From contig NZ_JAEOAH010000003.1 of assembly GCF_016612995.1 (NCBI RefSeq), positions 124,001 through 188,000 of the forward strand: a stretch of DNA of 64,000 bases, given 5' to 3'. Made by a program: the position numbers and the translations under genes. The notes under the pieces were generated by a model that saw only the letters and a program-made list of their open reading frames with translations, ran no database searches and was not told the DNA's origin. The stretch is from Viridibacillus soli. GTDB taxonomy: Bacteria > Bacillota > Bacilli > Bacillales_A > Planococcaceae. This document shows, in pieces, positions 26,818 through 36,694 of the stretch; the first letter of the stretch is position 1, and each line of letters begins with the position of its first letter.

Positions 26818-27054
26818 TCAACTGTACCTATCAATATATGCACTATTTATTGATGACATTTCCATCTCTATAGAGTTTTCAATAAAATCATTACTATATA
26901 TCTGGTTATAAAATGCTGCGAGACTTGCAACAAAAGTTGTTGAAGTATCCCGGAGTACTAGAACTACATCTAGTTTTTTTTCTTCCTTCCATACGTCATT
27001 TGATCCATCAAGTGCACGAGTCGTAACAACTACTAATATTTGGCGATTCTTCAT
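26818..27054 (-). CDS. Small hypothetical protein
   Basis: This 78-residue frame starts with MKNRQILVVVTTRAL and continues with a charged middle and an acidic end. It has a plausible length and a downstream hairpin terminator. However, no clear ribosome site precedes the ATG and I recognise no family. It could be a broken or accidental frame. Confidence 0.4.
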   Translation of the reverse strand: MKNRQILVVVTTRALDGSNDVWKEEKKLDVVLVLRDTSTTFVASLAAFYNQIYSNDFIENSIEMEMSSINSAYIDRYS

Positions 27055-27131
27055 GATGCAAATTGTGGATGTATGCAGCTAGCACTTGATCCTCCATTAA
27101 TGTATGATTGTATTAATAGGAGGGGAGATTC

Positions 27132-27353
27132 TTGATAGCTTACAAGAGAATAATTGTACTATTTGCTTTTATTAACTTTCTTAGTTTTTTTATTGCTACA
27201 CAGATGAACAGTATATTGACTGGTTTGTTGGTTCTTGCTTTTTTATATTGGTCGTTTATTGGCCTTCCTTATATATTCCAAAAAAAGGTGAGGTTTTTTG
27301 GAATATGTTGGACTTGGTTAACAAAGGGTGGAAGAATAGGTCCTAAATACTAA
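27132..27353 (+). CDS. Small hypothetical membrane protein
   Basis: The 73-residue product starts at TTG after AGGAGGGGAGATTC, a strong ribosome site. It has two hydrophobic helices (about residues 7-23 and 27-47) and a basic C-terminal tail. A terminator hairpin (27412-27440) follows, inside the end of the convergent gene. No family is recognised. Confidence 0.6.
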   Translation: MIAYKRIIVLFAFINFLSFFIATQMNSILTGLLVLAFLYWSFIGLPYIFQKKVRFFGICWTWLTKGGRIGPKY

Positions 27354-27396
27354 GGATTTGAATATGCACTAAGTTTGCTAAATTCTTTAAATCTAT

Positions 27397-27621
27397 TTAA
27401 TTATTATTGTGAAAAACACCCAATGTCATCAGGTGTTTTTTTATGTTGGTTTCACACCAATACTCCTCAAGTCTAACACTTCTATGCTGAGCCGTTACTG
27501 TTACAATTGACTCAATTTCATCTTCATGTCTTACCAATTCAAGCACTAATGTTGCCATCTTAATAGCTTCCTTACTATCCCCAAATATAGTCATTACTTT
27601 CAATTCACTTAGATTAGCCAT
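27397..27621 (-). CDS. Small hypothetical protein
   Basis: The product has 74 residues and a good AGGTGAGGG site before its ATG. It is mixed alpha/beta: LKVMTIFGDSKEAIKMATLV, then SIVTVTAQHRSVRLEEYWCE, ending in HNNN. It is probably cytosolic. I recognise no named family. Its last codons overlap the terminator stem of the convergent small membrane protein gene. Confidence 0.6.
   Translation of the reverse strand: MANLSELKVMTIFGDSKEAIKMATLVLELVRHEDEIESIVTVTAQHRSVRLEEYWCETNIKKHLMTLGVFHNNN
27412..27440 (+). terminator. Terminator embedded in a convergent gene
   Basis: AAAAACACC and GGTGTTTTT (9 bp) with an 11-nt loop, followed by TTAT on the plus strand. It overlaps the last codons of the minus-strand gene. 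Confidence 0.65.
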
Positions 27622-27648
27622 CTAACACCCTCACCTTTGTTAAAATAT

Positions 27649-27830
27649 CAGGTATGTTGATTAACTAATTTTAACCAGTACTATTAAAGTGGTAGGTTGA
27701 TTTCCACTACGAGATGCTCGCTTTCCGTGGGCAAGCAACTAGAAAATGTATTAACATACGTTAATATCGAATATAAAAAACCATTTTAACGGTAAATATC
27801 AACCTAATATTTCCCTAATCAATACGCCTG
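27649..27830 (+). mobile_element. MITE copy B (182 bp, short form)
   Basis: The ends are CAGGTATGTTGATTAAC and, inverted, CAGGCGTATTGATTAGG. Perfect 9-bp target duplications TTAAAATAT flank it (27640-27648 and 27831-27839). The inner part (GGTTGATTTCC, GATGCTCGCTTTCCGTGGGC, AACATACGTTAATATCGAA) matches copies A and C, with the GC-rich hairpin core mostly deleted. No coding capacity. Confidence 0.9.
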
Positions 27831-27950
27831 TTAAAATATAAGTATTGTACTCTGTTTTAATAATTGCAACCTAAGAATGTTACAGTCCAAATTATGATAC
27901 TAGTCATTCATTGTCTAATATCTCTATCAATTCCTCTTACATTGGGGAAA

Positions 27951-28871
27951 TCACAATAACATATAGGATGCACTTAAAATGACTACAAATAATAACACCA
28001 AAATCTGTATGCCAAATGCAACGTTCGATTTTTTACTTTTCCTCTTTATCTGTTGTATGTGGCTATTTGAAGGGATCAATTCCACTTTATATTGTTCATC
28101 CAACATTTCTTTTCTACTGTTTTTCTTTTCTTTTTCACTTAATAAATTAAACCAGTTAATAAACTTTTTATAATCACTAATCACTTTTTTTGCTTCATCA
28201 AACATTTTAATTTGTCCAAAATGAATCCACATCACTCGCTCACAGAACGCTTCTATTTGGGACAATGAATGACTGACAAAAATAATCGTTTTGCCTTGGC
28301 TTTTAAATACATTGATCTTATCAAGACATTTTTTGTAGAACGTTTGATCTCCAACAGATAATGCTTCATCTACAATTAATATATCAGGATTCGTATGAAT
28401 AGATATTGCAAAACCTAAACGGGATTTCATACCACTAGAATAATTTTTCACAGGTTGGTTAATAAAATTCCCTATGTCGGCAAACTCTATGATATCTGAT
28501 TTTATTTGATCGATTTCAGCATTATTTAAACCATGCATTAAACATTTCAACTTAATGTTTTCTAAACCTGTTAATGAATTATTTAATCCAACAGAAATAG
28601 CAATTAATGATGTTTCTCCCTTAATTTCTATCATTCCTGAACTTGGAGGAATTACTTGTGCTAGAAGATTTGAAAGAGTAGATTTGCCAGATCCATTTAG
28701 TCCAATAAGACCAATGGCTTCTCCTTCATTCACTTCAAAACTGATATTTCTTAGTGCAAAAAACTGATCTCTATCTTTTTTTAGAGAAATAATATCAAAT
28801 AACTTTTCAGATTGCTTTCTATATAGACTGAAACTTTTCGATACATTCATAAATCGAATTTTCGGATTCAT
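27951..28871 (-). CDS. tagH: Wall glycopolymer ABC exporter ATPase (TagH-like)
   Basis: A 306-residue ABC ATPase of the polysaccharide/teichoic acid export type. Walker A is GLNGSGKST, the signature YSSGMKSRL, Walker B ILIVDEAL, and the start RFMNVSKSFSLYRKQSEKLF is typical. A single C-terminal transmembrane helix follows a basic stretch after the ATPase domain. This is much shorter than B. subtilis TagH (527 aa), lacking its large extracellular domain. It pairs with TagG next door and ends the surface glycopolymer operon. An AGGAGG-type site precedes the ATG. Confidence 0.87.
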   Translation of the reverse strand: MNPKIRFMNVSKSFSLYRKQSEKLFDIISLKKDRDQFFALRNISFEVNEGEAIGLIGLNGSGKSTLSNLLAQVIPPSSGMIEIKGETSLIAISVGLNNSLTGLENIKLKCLMHGLNNAEIDQIKSDIIEFADIGNFINQPVKNYSSGMKSRLGFAISIHTNPDILIVDEALSVGDQTFYKKCLDKINVFKSQGKTIIFVSHSLSQIEAFCERVMWIHFGQIKMFDEAKKVISDYKKFINWFNLLSEKEKKNSRKEMLDEQYKVELIPSNSHIQQIKRKSKKSNVAFGIQILVLLFVVILSASYMLL

Positions 28872-28885
28872 TTCTTTTCCTCCGA

Positions 28886-29689
28886 TTATAGGTAGTCAAC
28901 GAATTTATCACGGAATTTTATATGCAAAAATGAACCAATTGTAAGTACTAAGATGGTTATACTCCAAAAATAAATAGTATACGGAAGGTCTTCGAAAAAC
29001 CAATGTCCTCCTAACAGAGAATGCCTAAATCCTTCGATAATATAAAATAATGGATTTAATTTCAAAATGCCGACAAATAGTTCAGGGAAATTTTGAACAT
29101 TCCAGACAATTGGTAAGAAAAACATCATTAATCGAACAATTGACTGTACCATAATCTGAATATCTCGAATGATCGTTGTGAGTGTTGATAACAACAATGT
29201 TAATGCAAAGAGAAAGAAATATAAGCAAAATAAATAATATAGTATTTGTACTAAATAAATACCTGAGAAAATACCATATATTAAAGCTATAACAAATGAA
29301 ATGATAATCATGGGAATTAAAGAGATTGAATTTCCCACGATTATAATGGTAGGCAATACACTTACCGGGAAGTGCATTTTAGATACTAAATTTACTTTTG
29401 CATAAATACTATTTGAACCTTGCGTAATAGTACGACTGATATATAGCCAAGGTACGAGGCCAATAATTAACCATAGAAAAAATGGGGTTCCCTCAACAGG
29501 AGAACCCTTTCTTATTCCTAGACCAAAAATGAGCCAATAAACGCCTATTTGAATAAATGGGTTTAATATTTGCCATAAAGCACCTAAGTAGTGCATTGCG
29601 TATTTTCCTTTTTCTTCATATATACTCAATCGAAATATCAAATTTAAATGTAGGAATTGTTCTTTCAAAACTTGCCAAACAAAGTTCAT
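28886..29689 (-). CDS. tagG: Wall glycopolymer ABC exporter permease (TagG-like)
   Basis: The 267-residue ABC-2 type permease has six transmembrane helices and the block YAMHYLGALWQILNPFIQIG near the N-terminus, characteristic of TagG/RfbA/Wzm-type exporters. The C-terminal GFRHSLLGG and following helix fit. It overlaps the dehydrogenase gene by 4 nt and precedes tagH by about 15 nt, so the two form one transporter. The exported polymer is probably undecaprenyl-linked and is synthesised by the upstream glycosyltransferases. Confidence 0.88.
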   Translation of the reverse strand: MNFVWQVLKEQFLHLNLIFRLSIYEEKGKYAMHYLGALWQILNPFIQIGVYWLIFGLGIRKGSPVEGTPFFLWLIIGLVPWLYISRTITQGSNSIYAKVNLVSKMHFPVSVLPTIIIVGNSISLIPMIIISFVIALIYGIFSGIYLVQILYYLFCLYFFLFALTLLLSTLTTIIRDIQIMVQSIVRLMMFFLPIVWNVQNFPELFVGILKLNPLFYIIEGFRHSLLGGHWFFEDLPYTIYFWSITILVLTIGSFLHIKFRDKFVDYL

Positions 29690-30966
29690 ACAGCAGTAGC
29701 TTCCTTTTTAGTATATTTATAAAGATTGCCATAGTTAATATATTCAACATCATTCGGAACATTTTTCACTACATTTTTTGTATCAAAAATTCTTTTATTT
29801 GACATGGAGATAAAATCAGCAGCTCCAAACTCCTTAAACTCATGATGATCCGATAATACGACGATGAGGTCTGAACCTTTCACTGCTTGTTCCAAATCTT
29901 GAATAACCCAGTCTAATTTAATATGTGGATCGTATGCACGTATCTCATATTCACTTTGTGCGTGTAATTGTTCAAAAATTTCGATTGCTGGACTCTCACG
30001 AATATCATCAATATTTCCTTTGTATGTTAGACCAAAAACAGTTACCACTTTTCCATCGACATTTTTCATTAATTTATTGATATTTTCTACTACAATTTGC
30101 GGCATAGAGGTATTAATCGTACGAGATAAATTTATTAATTGTGCAATTTCTGGCGCTTTCGCAACGATAAAATATGGGTCAACAGCTAAACAGTGTCCGC
30201 CTACGCCTGGCCCTGGTGTGTGTAAATTGACACGTGGGTGTTTATTGGCCATTTCGATAACTTCTAGTGCATTAATTTCTAACTCATTACATATATTTGC
30301 CAATTCATTAGCAAGTGCTATATTGACATCTCTAAATGTATTTTCCATAAGCTTAGACATTTCAGCTGTTTTAGCATCTGTTTTTATAATTTCTCCTTTT
30401 ACGAAAGTGTTATATACGATGGCCCCTGCTTCTGCACATGCAGGAGTAATTCCACCTACAATACGATTATTGAATACTAACTCATGAAGTATTTGACCAG
30501 GTAATACTCTTTCTGGACAGTGAACAAGGAAAATGTCCTTTCCAACGACAAAGCCGGCTTCTTCTACTAATGGTTTGATGACATCATCCATACTACGAGG
30601 AGCAATGGTAGATTCAACAATCATAATATTACCTTGCTCTACATATGGTAATACCGATTTTACTGCACTAATCACATAGGTTAAATTACAAGATTTAAAT
30701 TGATCATTATTATTAGGTGTTGGTACAGAAATAATAAATGCATCTGCCTTTTCAGGTGTAATTGATGCTCTAAAAGTACCCATTGAAATGACTTCGTCTA
30801 ACGCTTCTTGTAATCTTGGCTCTTGAATATGGATTTTCCCGTTATTCAATGAATCTATTACTTCCTTCTTAACATCTACTCCTACTACTTCTACATTGTG
30901 TTTTGCGAACATGATAGATGTTGGTAAGCCAATATAACCTAGACCGATCGTGCATAATCTCATCAT
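29686..30966 (-). CDS. wecC: UDP-N-acetyl-D-mannosamine dehydrogenase
   Basis: A 426-residue nucleotide sugar dehydrogenase. The NAD site is GLGYIGLPT near residue 8, the central domain reads LMENTFRDVNIALANEL, and the catalytic cysteine is in GPGVGGHCLAVDPYF near residue 255. The length and the IHIQEPRLQEAL and SVPTPNN segments fit the WecC/CapL subgroup, which oxidises UDP-ManNAc to UDP-ManNAcA, rather than UDP-glucose dehydrogenases. This suggests a uronic-acid-containing wall polymer. No UDP-GlcNAc 2-epimerase is in the window. It overlaps tagG. Confidence 0.85.
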   Translation of the reverse strand: MMRLCTIGLGYIGLPTSIMFAKHNVEVVGVDVKKEVIDSLNNGKIHIQEPRLQEALDEVISMGTFRASITPEKADAFIISVPTPNNNDQFKSCNLTYVISAVKSVLPYVEQGNIMIVESTIAPRSMDDVIKPLVEEAGFVVGKDIFLVHCPERVLPGQILHELVFNNRIVGGITPACAEAGAIVYNTFVKGEIIKTDAKTAEMSKLMENTFRDVNIALANELANICNELEINALEVIEMANKHPRVNLHTPGPGVGGHCLAVDPYFIVAKAPEIAQLINLSRTINTSMPQIVVENINKLMKNVDGKVVTVFGLTYKGNIDDIRESPAIEIFEQLHAQSEYEIRAYDPHIKLDWVIQDLEQAVKGSDLIVVLSDHHEFKEFGAADFISMSNKRIFDTKNVVKNVPNDVEYINYGNLYKYTKKEATAV

Positions 30967-31135
30967 TATTTTCCTCCAATATTCAACGTAGTAATTTTAA
31001 TTAGGTATTCGATGTATCATTTTGACATTGAAATTGCTCGATTTAAACGAATCGATTAGACTAACGTTTCTTCTTTGCCGAGAGGATTATGTCCTTATTT
31101 CGTATTCACTTCCTTTCAAAATGATTCTTCGCATT

Positions 31136-33853
31136 TTAGTTAATGCTAGAAAAATACTTTATAATTTGTTTATATTTCCCTTTCTCATATAGAGCAGAAA
31201 ATTTTTCTACCTCCATAGATTTTTTCAATACTGAATCTTGATATAATGCGTAAATCTTATAGAGAGTATCAATTGCTTCTTTTTGATCTTCGTGATTGAT
31301 TTTTTTAATTCTAACGAGATACCAATTTCTAAAGTAGAAGTTAAACCTTTTCTCCATATACAAATCTAACATGTCGTTTTTGATCAAAAACGACAGTCTT
31401 TCTTTTTCTAATGTATAATATTTATCAAAAAACTTTTTAGTAACCGTATTCGTTACAGATCCTGACACAGCTGCGTAATAAATATGGATATCTCTATCAA
31501 CTACAGCTCCTTTACTCGAATTCAACAGTAATTCTTGGAAAAATAACGTATCTTGTCCACCTGCATTTTCAACCATTTTCAAGTTGTTGCTTATTATGAT
31601 TTCCCTTTTTACTACTAATGCCTGTATGCTTTGTGTCCTCAAGTTAGTATCCATTAATAATTGTTTTGGATGATTTATAATATTACTATGGCATGCATCC
31701 ATTACCGTTTTATAATATTTAAAATTACTAATTTTCGTATTATCCAGTTTAATCATGTTACCAATTGCTATATCTAGTTCTTTATTACTTTGTAATACAT
31801 TTAATAATTGGGCATACCCATCATTAACGGCTTCATTGTCTGGATCTAAATAAGTTACAAATTTGGTAGTAGCAAGTTCCACTCCCCTATTTCTTGACCT
31901 TGAAGCACTTCCACTTCCACCCTCAGGAAAGAAATTAGAAATGACATTAGGATGTTCCCTTGCTATTCTATTAATAGCTACGAGAGTCTCTTTGTCTGAA
32001 GAACCATCATCTATCATGATGATTTCCATCTTTTCGAAAATGCTACTTCTTTTGAGACTATTAAAGCATTTGTTTAACAAATATTGCCCATTATTATAAA
32101 CTGGGATTATGACAGATAATTCATAAGCACAATTATTCTCTTTCAGTACTTGATTATTAGATGCTGTATTTAATTCAAAGTGATCAATACAATAGCCATT
32201 TGCTCTCTTATGATTTTGTTTCATATTTAGCAATTCATTTGCATGAAAAGAAGCAGCCCAGAAGACAGTTTTATATTTATCTTTCATTTCATTTATATAA
32301 TTATGTTCTATGCCTTCAATAAGCTCGCTACCATTATAGTAACTACTCTTCGAAATATAGTCAGAATCTGTATATTTAAACCCATTTACCATATCCTCTA
32401 GATAATATTCTTGATACTTATATTTTGATTTAAAAAAGGCAATGCAATCATACTGTGTTTTTATTTGTTCATTTAAATCTGCCTCGCCTATTAAATGCTT
32501 CTCGGTATATGTTTGATTTTCAAAACCCCTTAATACATCTGCATTCATAATATCTGCCACAACCAGTACTTTTTTCGAATGTAGCTGCCTACTAAACCCT
32601 ATACAAGCTAATAAATCATCAAATCTTTCAAACGTAGTGTGCGAAGACATGGTATTTCGAATGCCTATTACTTGGTGTTTATATACCTCTTCACAAGTAA
32701 ATCCGTTCATAATATCTTTAATCTCGTTCTTTTCATTCACTAGAAATACGTTCGGAAACTTATCATTCACCCCTACACTATAATTAGATATAATAATATT
32801 TCCAATTGCTTGTAGTTCATAAATCCTGTTCGCAAACATTGTCTCACTATATTTTATAGAATTTAAATTGATAGCCCAATTGTATAATTTATGAACTTTT
32901 TGAAGATATTGATGTTCGATAGCAGGTGAAATATATTGTACGTACTTCGTTGGAAAAAAGTAGTTTAGCTTATTTAAATGAAAATTCCGATCAATTATCT
33001 TCAATTTTCTCTTTGCTTGAATTACGCCATCAAATATTTCTATTGTTTCCTTTTGTCTTTCAGGATATTTCGTTAACCAAGATCCAGCAAAGAGAACATC
33101 GTCACTTTTTTGAATATTTTTTATACCAATTGGATTATGATAAAGTGGATTTACACCAAACTCTAATACAAAGATTCTGTCATGATGACAATCTTTTTTA
33201 TAACTTTCAATTTTTTCTTTTGCTGTAGTAAATACATACTCACATTTTTTTGCTAATCCTATGAATTCCTCATAATTAACAGGATCCTCCTTAGAGTAAA
33301 ACACCGTTTTAACTTTATTCTTTTTAAAGAAATGTATAATCTTATATGCTTCTTTTCTCTTATTGGAAGAAGGATTTCCTAAACCAACCCATGTTTTATC
33401 CAATCCCTTCCAAGTACTTACAACTAATAAGATATCTAATTGATTTTTATAATCTTTATAGTTGGTTAATGTAATTGGATAAAAGTTAGCTACATCTTTG
33501 TAGGATTGATATAAAAATTCATCAGCTATGATACCGACATTTATTTTAAATCTTTGGTAATACCGACTTCCATTACTATCAGGTATCTTTTGGAGTAAAG
33601 GTTTTACTCGATTGAAATACTCTAAATCGGCTACTTCTTCTCTATACTTTAAATATTCCTCTTTATTCATATTATTTGATGCGTCTACCATATCTTCGAA
33701 TAAAATAAATGATTCATTTAAGATACTCCTGGGTAATCCACCATTCTCTAATAAATAATCAATTTCATATTTTTCTTTTTTAATGGCATTTTCAATCATT
33801 TCTTTTCTTGATTTTAAATGGTTGATTTGCTCATCCAGATTAGCTATTTTCAT
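31136..33853 (-). CDS. Multidomain glycosyltransferase (CgeB-like plus GT2)
   Basis: The 905-residue protein has an N-terminal coiled coil (residues 1-50) and a spacer. A central CgeB/DUF3880-type glycosyltransferase region (about 110-420) carries DILLVVSTWKGLDKTWVG, VFYSKEDPVNYEEF and DVLFAGSWLTKYPERQ. A GT2 family A domain follows (about 590-800) with ELSVIIPVYNNGQYLLNKCF, MIDDGSSD and YLDPDNEAV, the last a DxD-like motif. The first methionine lies 14 nt inside the preceding coiled-coil gene. It is probably a polymerising or repeat-unit transferase of the surface polymer; the linkage is unknown. Confidence 0.82.
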   Translation of the reverse strand: MKIANLDEQINHLKSRKEMIENAIKKEKYEIDYLLENGGLPRSILNESFILFEDMVDASNNMNKEEYLKYREEVADLEYFNRVKPLLQKIPDSNGSRYYQRFKINVGIIADEFLYQSYKDVANFYPITLTNYKDYKNQLDILLVVSTWKGLDKTWVGLGNPSSNKRKEAYKIIHFFKKNKVKTVFYSKEDPVNYEEFIGLAKKCEYVFTTAKEKIESYKKDCHHDRIFVLEFGVNPLYHNPIGIKNIQKSDDVLFAGSWLTKYPERQKETIEIFDGVIQAKRKLKIIDRNFHLNKLNYFFPTKYVQYISPAIEHQYLQKVHKLYNWAINLNSIKYSETMFANRIYELQAIGNIIISNYSVGVNDKFPNVFLVNEKNEIKDIMNGFTCEEVYKHQVIGIRNTMSSHTTFERFDDLLACIGFSRQLHSKKVLVVADIMNADVLRGFENQTYTEKHLIGEADLNEQIKTQYDCIAFFKSKYKYQEYYLEDMVNGFKYTDSDYISKSSYYNGSELIEGIEHNYINEMKDKYKTVFWAASFHANELLNMKQNHKRANGYCIDHFELNTASNNQVLKENNCAYELSVIIPVYNNGQYLLNKCFNSLKRSSIFEKMEIIMIDDGSSDKETLVAINRIAREHPNVISNFFPEGGSGSASRSRNRGVELATTKFVTYLDPDNEAVNDGYAQLLNVLQSNKELDIAIGNMIKLDNTKISNFKYYKTVMDACHSNIINHPKQLLMDTNLRTQSIQALVVKREIIISNNLKMVENAGGQDTLFFQELLLNSSKGAVVDRDIHIYYAAVSGSVTNTVTKKFFDKYYTLEKERLSFLIKNDMLDLYMEKRFNFYFRNWYLVRIKKINHEDQKEAIDTLYKIYALYQDSVLKKSMEVEKFSALYEKGKYKQIIKYFSSIN

Positions 33854-34097
33854 ATTTGTTGCCTCGCTTAATTCTTTTTAAAAATTTCCAATAAGCATAT
33901 GTTAATTTACCAAGTTTCGAATGACTAATTGCATAATATTGCGACGATAATTGTTTGTACGATGTTAACAGCTTTTCTTCATTTTCGTACATTCTTAACA
34001 GCTCTTCAAAAACGCTTATTTTAGACTGCTTTTCGCATATTAATTGTTTTTTTAGTTGATCCAATTCTTCAGATGTGTCATTTGTTTTCAACTCCAA
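33840..34097 (-). CDS. Small coiled-coil protein of the glycopolymer operon
   Basis: An 85-residue, highly charged protein, coiled coil over residues 8-55, ending with SHSKLGKLTYAYWKFLKRIK. The K-L-G-K-L-T-x-x-Y-W motif is also common at the N-terminal or linker regions of wall-glycan glycosyltransferases in Firmicutes. I prefer TTG 34097, 7 nt after AGGAGT, over the GTG inside that site. It overlaps the large glycosyltransferase gene by 14 nt. It could be a detached accessory domain of that enzyme; no independent function is known. Confidence 0.6.
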   Translation of the reverse strand: MELKTNDTSEELDQLKKQLICEKQSKISVFEELLRMYENEEKLLTSYKQLSSQYYAISHSKLGKLTYAYWKFLKRIKRGNKYENS

Positions 34098-34115
34098 AGT
34101 TAACACTCCTAGTAT

Positions 34116-35441
34116 TTAATTAGACATGGTAGGTTCAATTGTTTCTAAATCACTTAAAATACTTTTTGTATAAACATTCATGAACATTTCCTTTTCTCTT
34201 TCCCAGTTAAATATCACACTTGCTTTTAAACTATTATCACTTAATTGATTGCGTAATTTTCTATCCTCTAATAATCTGTTCACAGCATCAGCAATTGCTT
34301 TAGGGTCATGAGAATCTATACAGATTCCCGTATTTTCTCCTTCGACTACTCTTTTAATTTCAGGAAAATCGCAAGCGACAACCGGCACCTCTGCCATCAT
34401 ATATTCAAATAATTTATTTGATGAAGCTGAGTAATGATTAAAGTTTGTGTTGTTTAACACTTGAAATCCTAGATAAGCATTTCTTGTATATCTTGGTAAT
34501 TCACTAAGTGGTACTTTCGGAATAAACCTTACTTTCTCCTGAAAATCCATTTCCTTAACCATTTTCACCAAGTCGGGTTTAATTCTGCCATCACCAATTA
34601 GTACAAGCGTCCCTTCCTTAAATTTTGGAACCGCATGTATTAATTGCTCCAATCCTCTTCCTGCTTGAATACCCCCTTGGTAAAGAAGTATCTTTTCATC
34701 TGTAGGTAAATGAAGCATTTCATGAAGATTTACTTTTTCATTTGAAATAACGCTCTCCAGAAACGGATAATTATGCACTACATTTGGATAAAAGCCATAT
34801 AAATCTTCATTATATTTAGCTCTTGTATGGTTTTCTACTATCATAGAATCAATTCTTTTAATGAAGAAACGCTCCATCTTGCCATAAATTGGACTATCGT
34901 AACCTGTTCTGCTTGTTTGGACTTCATGAGAATCATAGATAAGTGGTTTCCTTTTTAATCTCCATTTTGAGCATATATAACCTTGGGGTAATGTATTTAA
35001 ATCATTCGAATGATACAGATCATATTTTTTCTTTCTGCCCTTTATGATCATTCGTGTTATTATACTGCCTCTAACAAACACTGTTTTTGCCTTTGTCTTT
35101 AGAATGAGCAGTCCCATTATTGTTAATGGTAGAATTACTACAGGAAAATAATAGGCTAAAAACAACCAAATTATAAAAGAAATTCCCCCTGCTATTTTAT
35201 AATCCAAACAATATCTGTAGGACGTTTGAATTATTGAAAATAAAACAGGGTATCTCCTAACCCTATATATATTAAAATTTTCATTTCTTTTCTCTACATA
35301 TTTCATCTCTTCATCATTTGGATCATGAATACAAATAAGGTCTACTTTATACCCTTCCTCTGATAAAGCAGTGCATTCCCTTAGCACTCTCGCATCATTT
35401 GTGAAATTATTCCAAACAAACATACATACGTTTTTACTCAT
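34116..35441 (-). CDS. GT4 family glycosyltransferase
   Basis: The 441-residue protein has a GT-B fold. The N-terminal domain begins NVCMFVWNNFTNDARVLREC, with a membrane-associated hydrophobic stretch at about residues 80-125. The C-terminal GT4 domain has LLYQGGIQAGRGLEQLI, VRFIPKVPLSELPRY and, for nucleotide-sugar binding, FEYMMAEVPVVACDFPEIKR, containing the E-x7-E pattern. The donor sugar is unknown. It overlaps the upstream GT4 gene by 4 nt, suggesting coupled translation. Confidence 0.87.
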   Translation of the reverse strand: MSKNVCMFVWNNFTNDARVLRECTALSEEGYKVDLICIHDPNDEEMKYVEKRNENFNIYRVRRYPVLFSIIQTSYRYCLDYKIAGGISFIIWLFLAYYFPVVILPLTIMGLLILKTKAKTVFVRGSIITRMIIKGRKKKYDLYHSNDLNTLPQGYICSKWRLKRKPLIYDSHEVQTSRTGYDSPIYGKMERFFIKRIDSMIVENHTRAKYNEDLYGFYPNVVHNYPFLESVISNEKVNLHEMLHLPTDEKILLYQGGIQAGRGLEQLIHAVPKFKEGTLVLIGDGRIKPDLVKMVKEMDFQEKVRFIPKVPLSELPRYTRNAYLGFQVLNNTNFNHYSASSNKLFEYMMAEVPVVACDFPEIKRVVEGENTGICIDSHDPKAIADAVNRLLEDRKLRNQLSDNSLKASVIFNWEREKEMFMNVYTKSILSDLETIEPTMSN

Positions 35442-36694
35442 AATGTTATATCCCTATCTACTTTGTTATTTAATGGTGCTGCTTCTGCGAATCGAAAATC
35501 TTCTTCAAATAAACTTGTTAATTTTTTAATATTTTTTTCCCATAGAAAATGATCTCTTATTAAATTAGAACTGTTATTTGCCGTTTCTTCTCTTAATTTA
35601 GGATTATTTTTTAACATCAAAATATATTCTACTATTTCATCTGCATCTCGATTTTCAGAAACGAAGCCTGTTTTATTTTTTTCAATAAGTTGTCTTGAAT
35701 AACCTGAAACAGCAGCCACAACAGGCAGTCCAGATGACATATAGTCAATTAATTTACCAGGTAAAACAGTATCAAATACATCCTTATTATTTAAAGCAAG
35801 TACACCCACATCATGTCTTGCATTTAACTTTAAACACTCATTTCTTGTAGTAGGATTCTTAATCGTTACATTTTGCAAATTGTTTTCTTTTATAAAACTC
35901 AAAAGTTCATTTTTCTTTTGTCCATAACCCACTATAGTGATCCTAATATGATTTTTGGCCAAGTTATGAACTAATTTTTTAAGGAAATTTACATCCTGAG
36001 CAAGTCCGATATTACCCGTGTAAATGACTCTAAACTGTTCATGATTTTTATTTACCGGATTTAATTCATATTCTCTTGCAGCATTCGGAATAAATATGAT
36101 TTTGTTGCTATCTACTTTTGCCTTTTTTACTATATAATCCAGGAAGCCAACACTATTAATGACGATATGGTTTGCTTTTCTATATAAATAAACCTCTAAT
36201 ATGGAAAAAAACTTAATAATAAAATTATTATTGAATACTCCTACACCTTTTAATGATTCTGGCCAAAGATCTCTAATGTCTAAAACGAATTTTGCTTTAT
36301 ACCTAAATTTTGCTATGACGCCAACAAAAGCGGTAAAGATAGCCGGTGATGTAACGAATACAGCATCATATTTTTGTTTATCAAATAGAACATAAAATAA
36401 CATTTTCAACGAAATTTCAATATAATAGATCAGTCTGTTTAACATACTAAAAGCATATTTCCTATTTTTAACATGAACCCTGTGGATATTGCTACTATTA
36501 TTTAACGAACTATTATCCCAAAATTTTCTATCTTCATATAGGTGTTTGTTAGGATAGGATGGTTCTGTTGTCAAGACAGAAACCTCGTAACCTTCCATCT
36601 GTAATAATTGAAAAATATTATTTATTCTATTTGCATGGCTACCAATTTCAGGATGGAAATTTTGTGTTAGGATCAATATTTTAGGTTTTGACAT
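35438..36694 (-). CDS. GT4 family glycosyltransferase, WbuB-like
   Basis: A 418-residue GT-B glycosyltransferase. Features include ILTQNFHPEIGSHANRINNI at the N-terminus, FVLDIRDLWPESLKGVG, FIPNAAREYELNP, FRVIYTGNIGLAQDVNFL, and LIDYMSSGLPVVAAVSG. The DIRDLWPES block is typical of WbuB/FnlA-linked amino-sugar transferases. AGGAGG precedes the ATG. It heads the seven-gene surface polymer operon divergent from the LCP gene at 37037. Confidence 0.87.
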   Translation of the reverse strand: MSKPKILILTQNFHPEIGSHANRINNIFQLLQMEGYEVSVLTTEPSYPNKHLYEDRKFWDNSSLNNSSNIHRVHVKNRKYAFSMLNRLIYYIEISLKMLFYVLFDKQKYDAVFVTSPAIFTAFVGVIAKFRYKAKFVLDIRDLWPESLKGVGVFNNNFIIKFFSILEVYLYRKANHIVINSVGFLDYIVKKAKVDSNKIIFIPNAAREYELNPVNKNHEQFRVIYTGNIGLAQDVNFLKKLVHNLAKNHIRITIVGYGQKKNELLSFIKENNLQNVTIKNPTTRNECLKLNARHDVGVLALNNKDVFDTVLPGKLIDYMSSGLPVVAAVSGYSRQLIEKNKTGFVSENRDADEIVEYILMLKNNPKLREETANNSSNLIRDHFLWEKNIKKLTSLFEEDFRFAEAAPLNNKVDRDITL

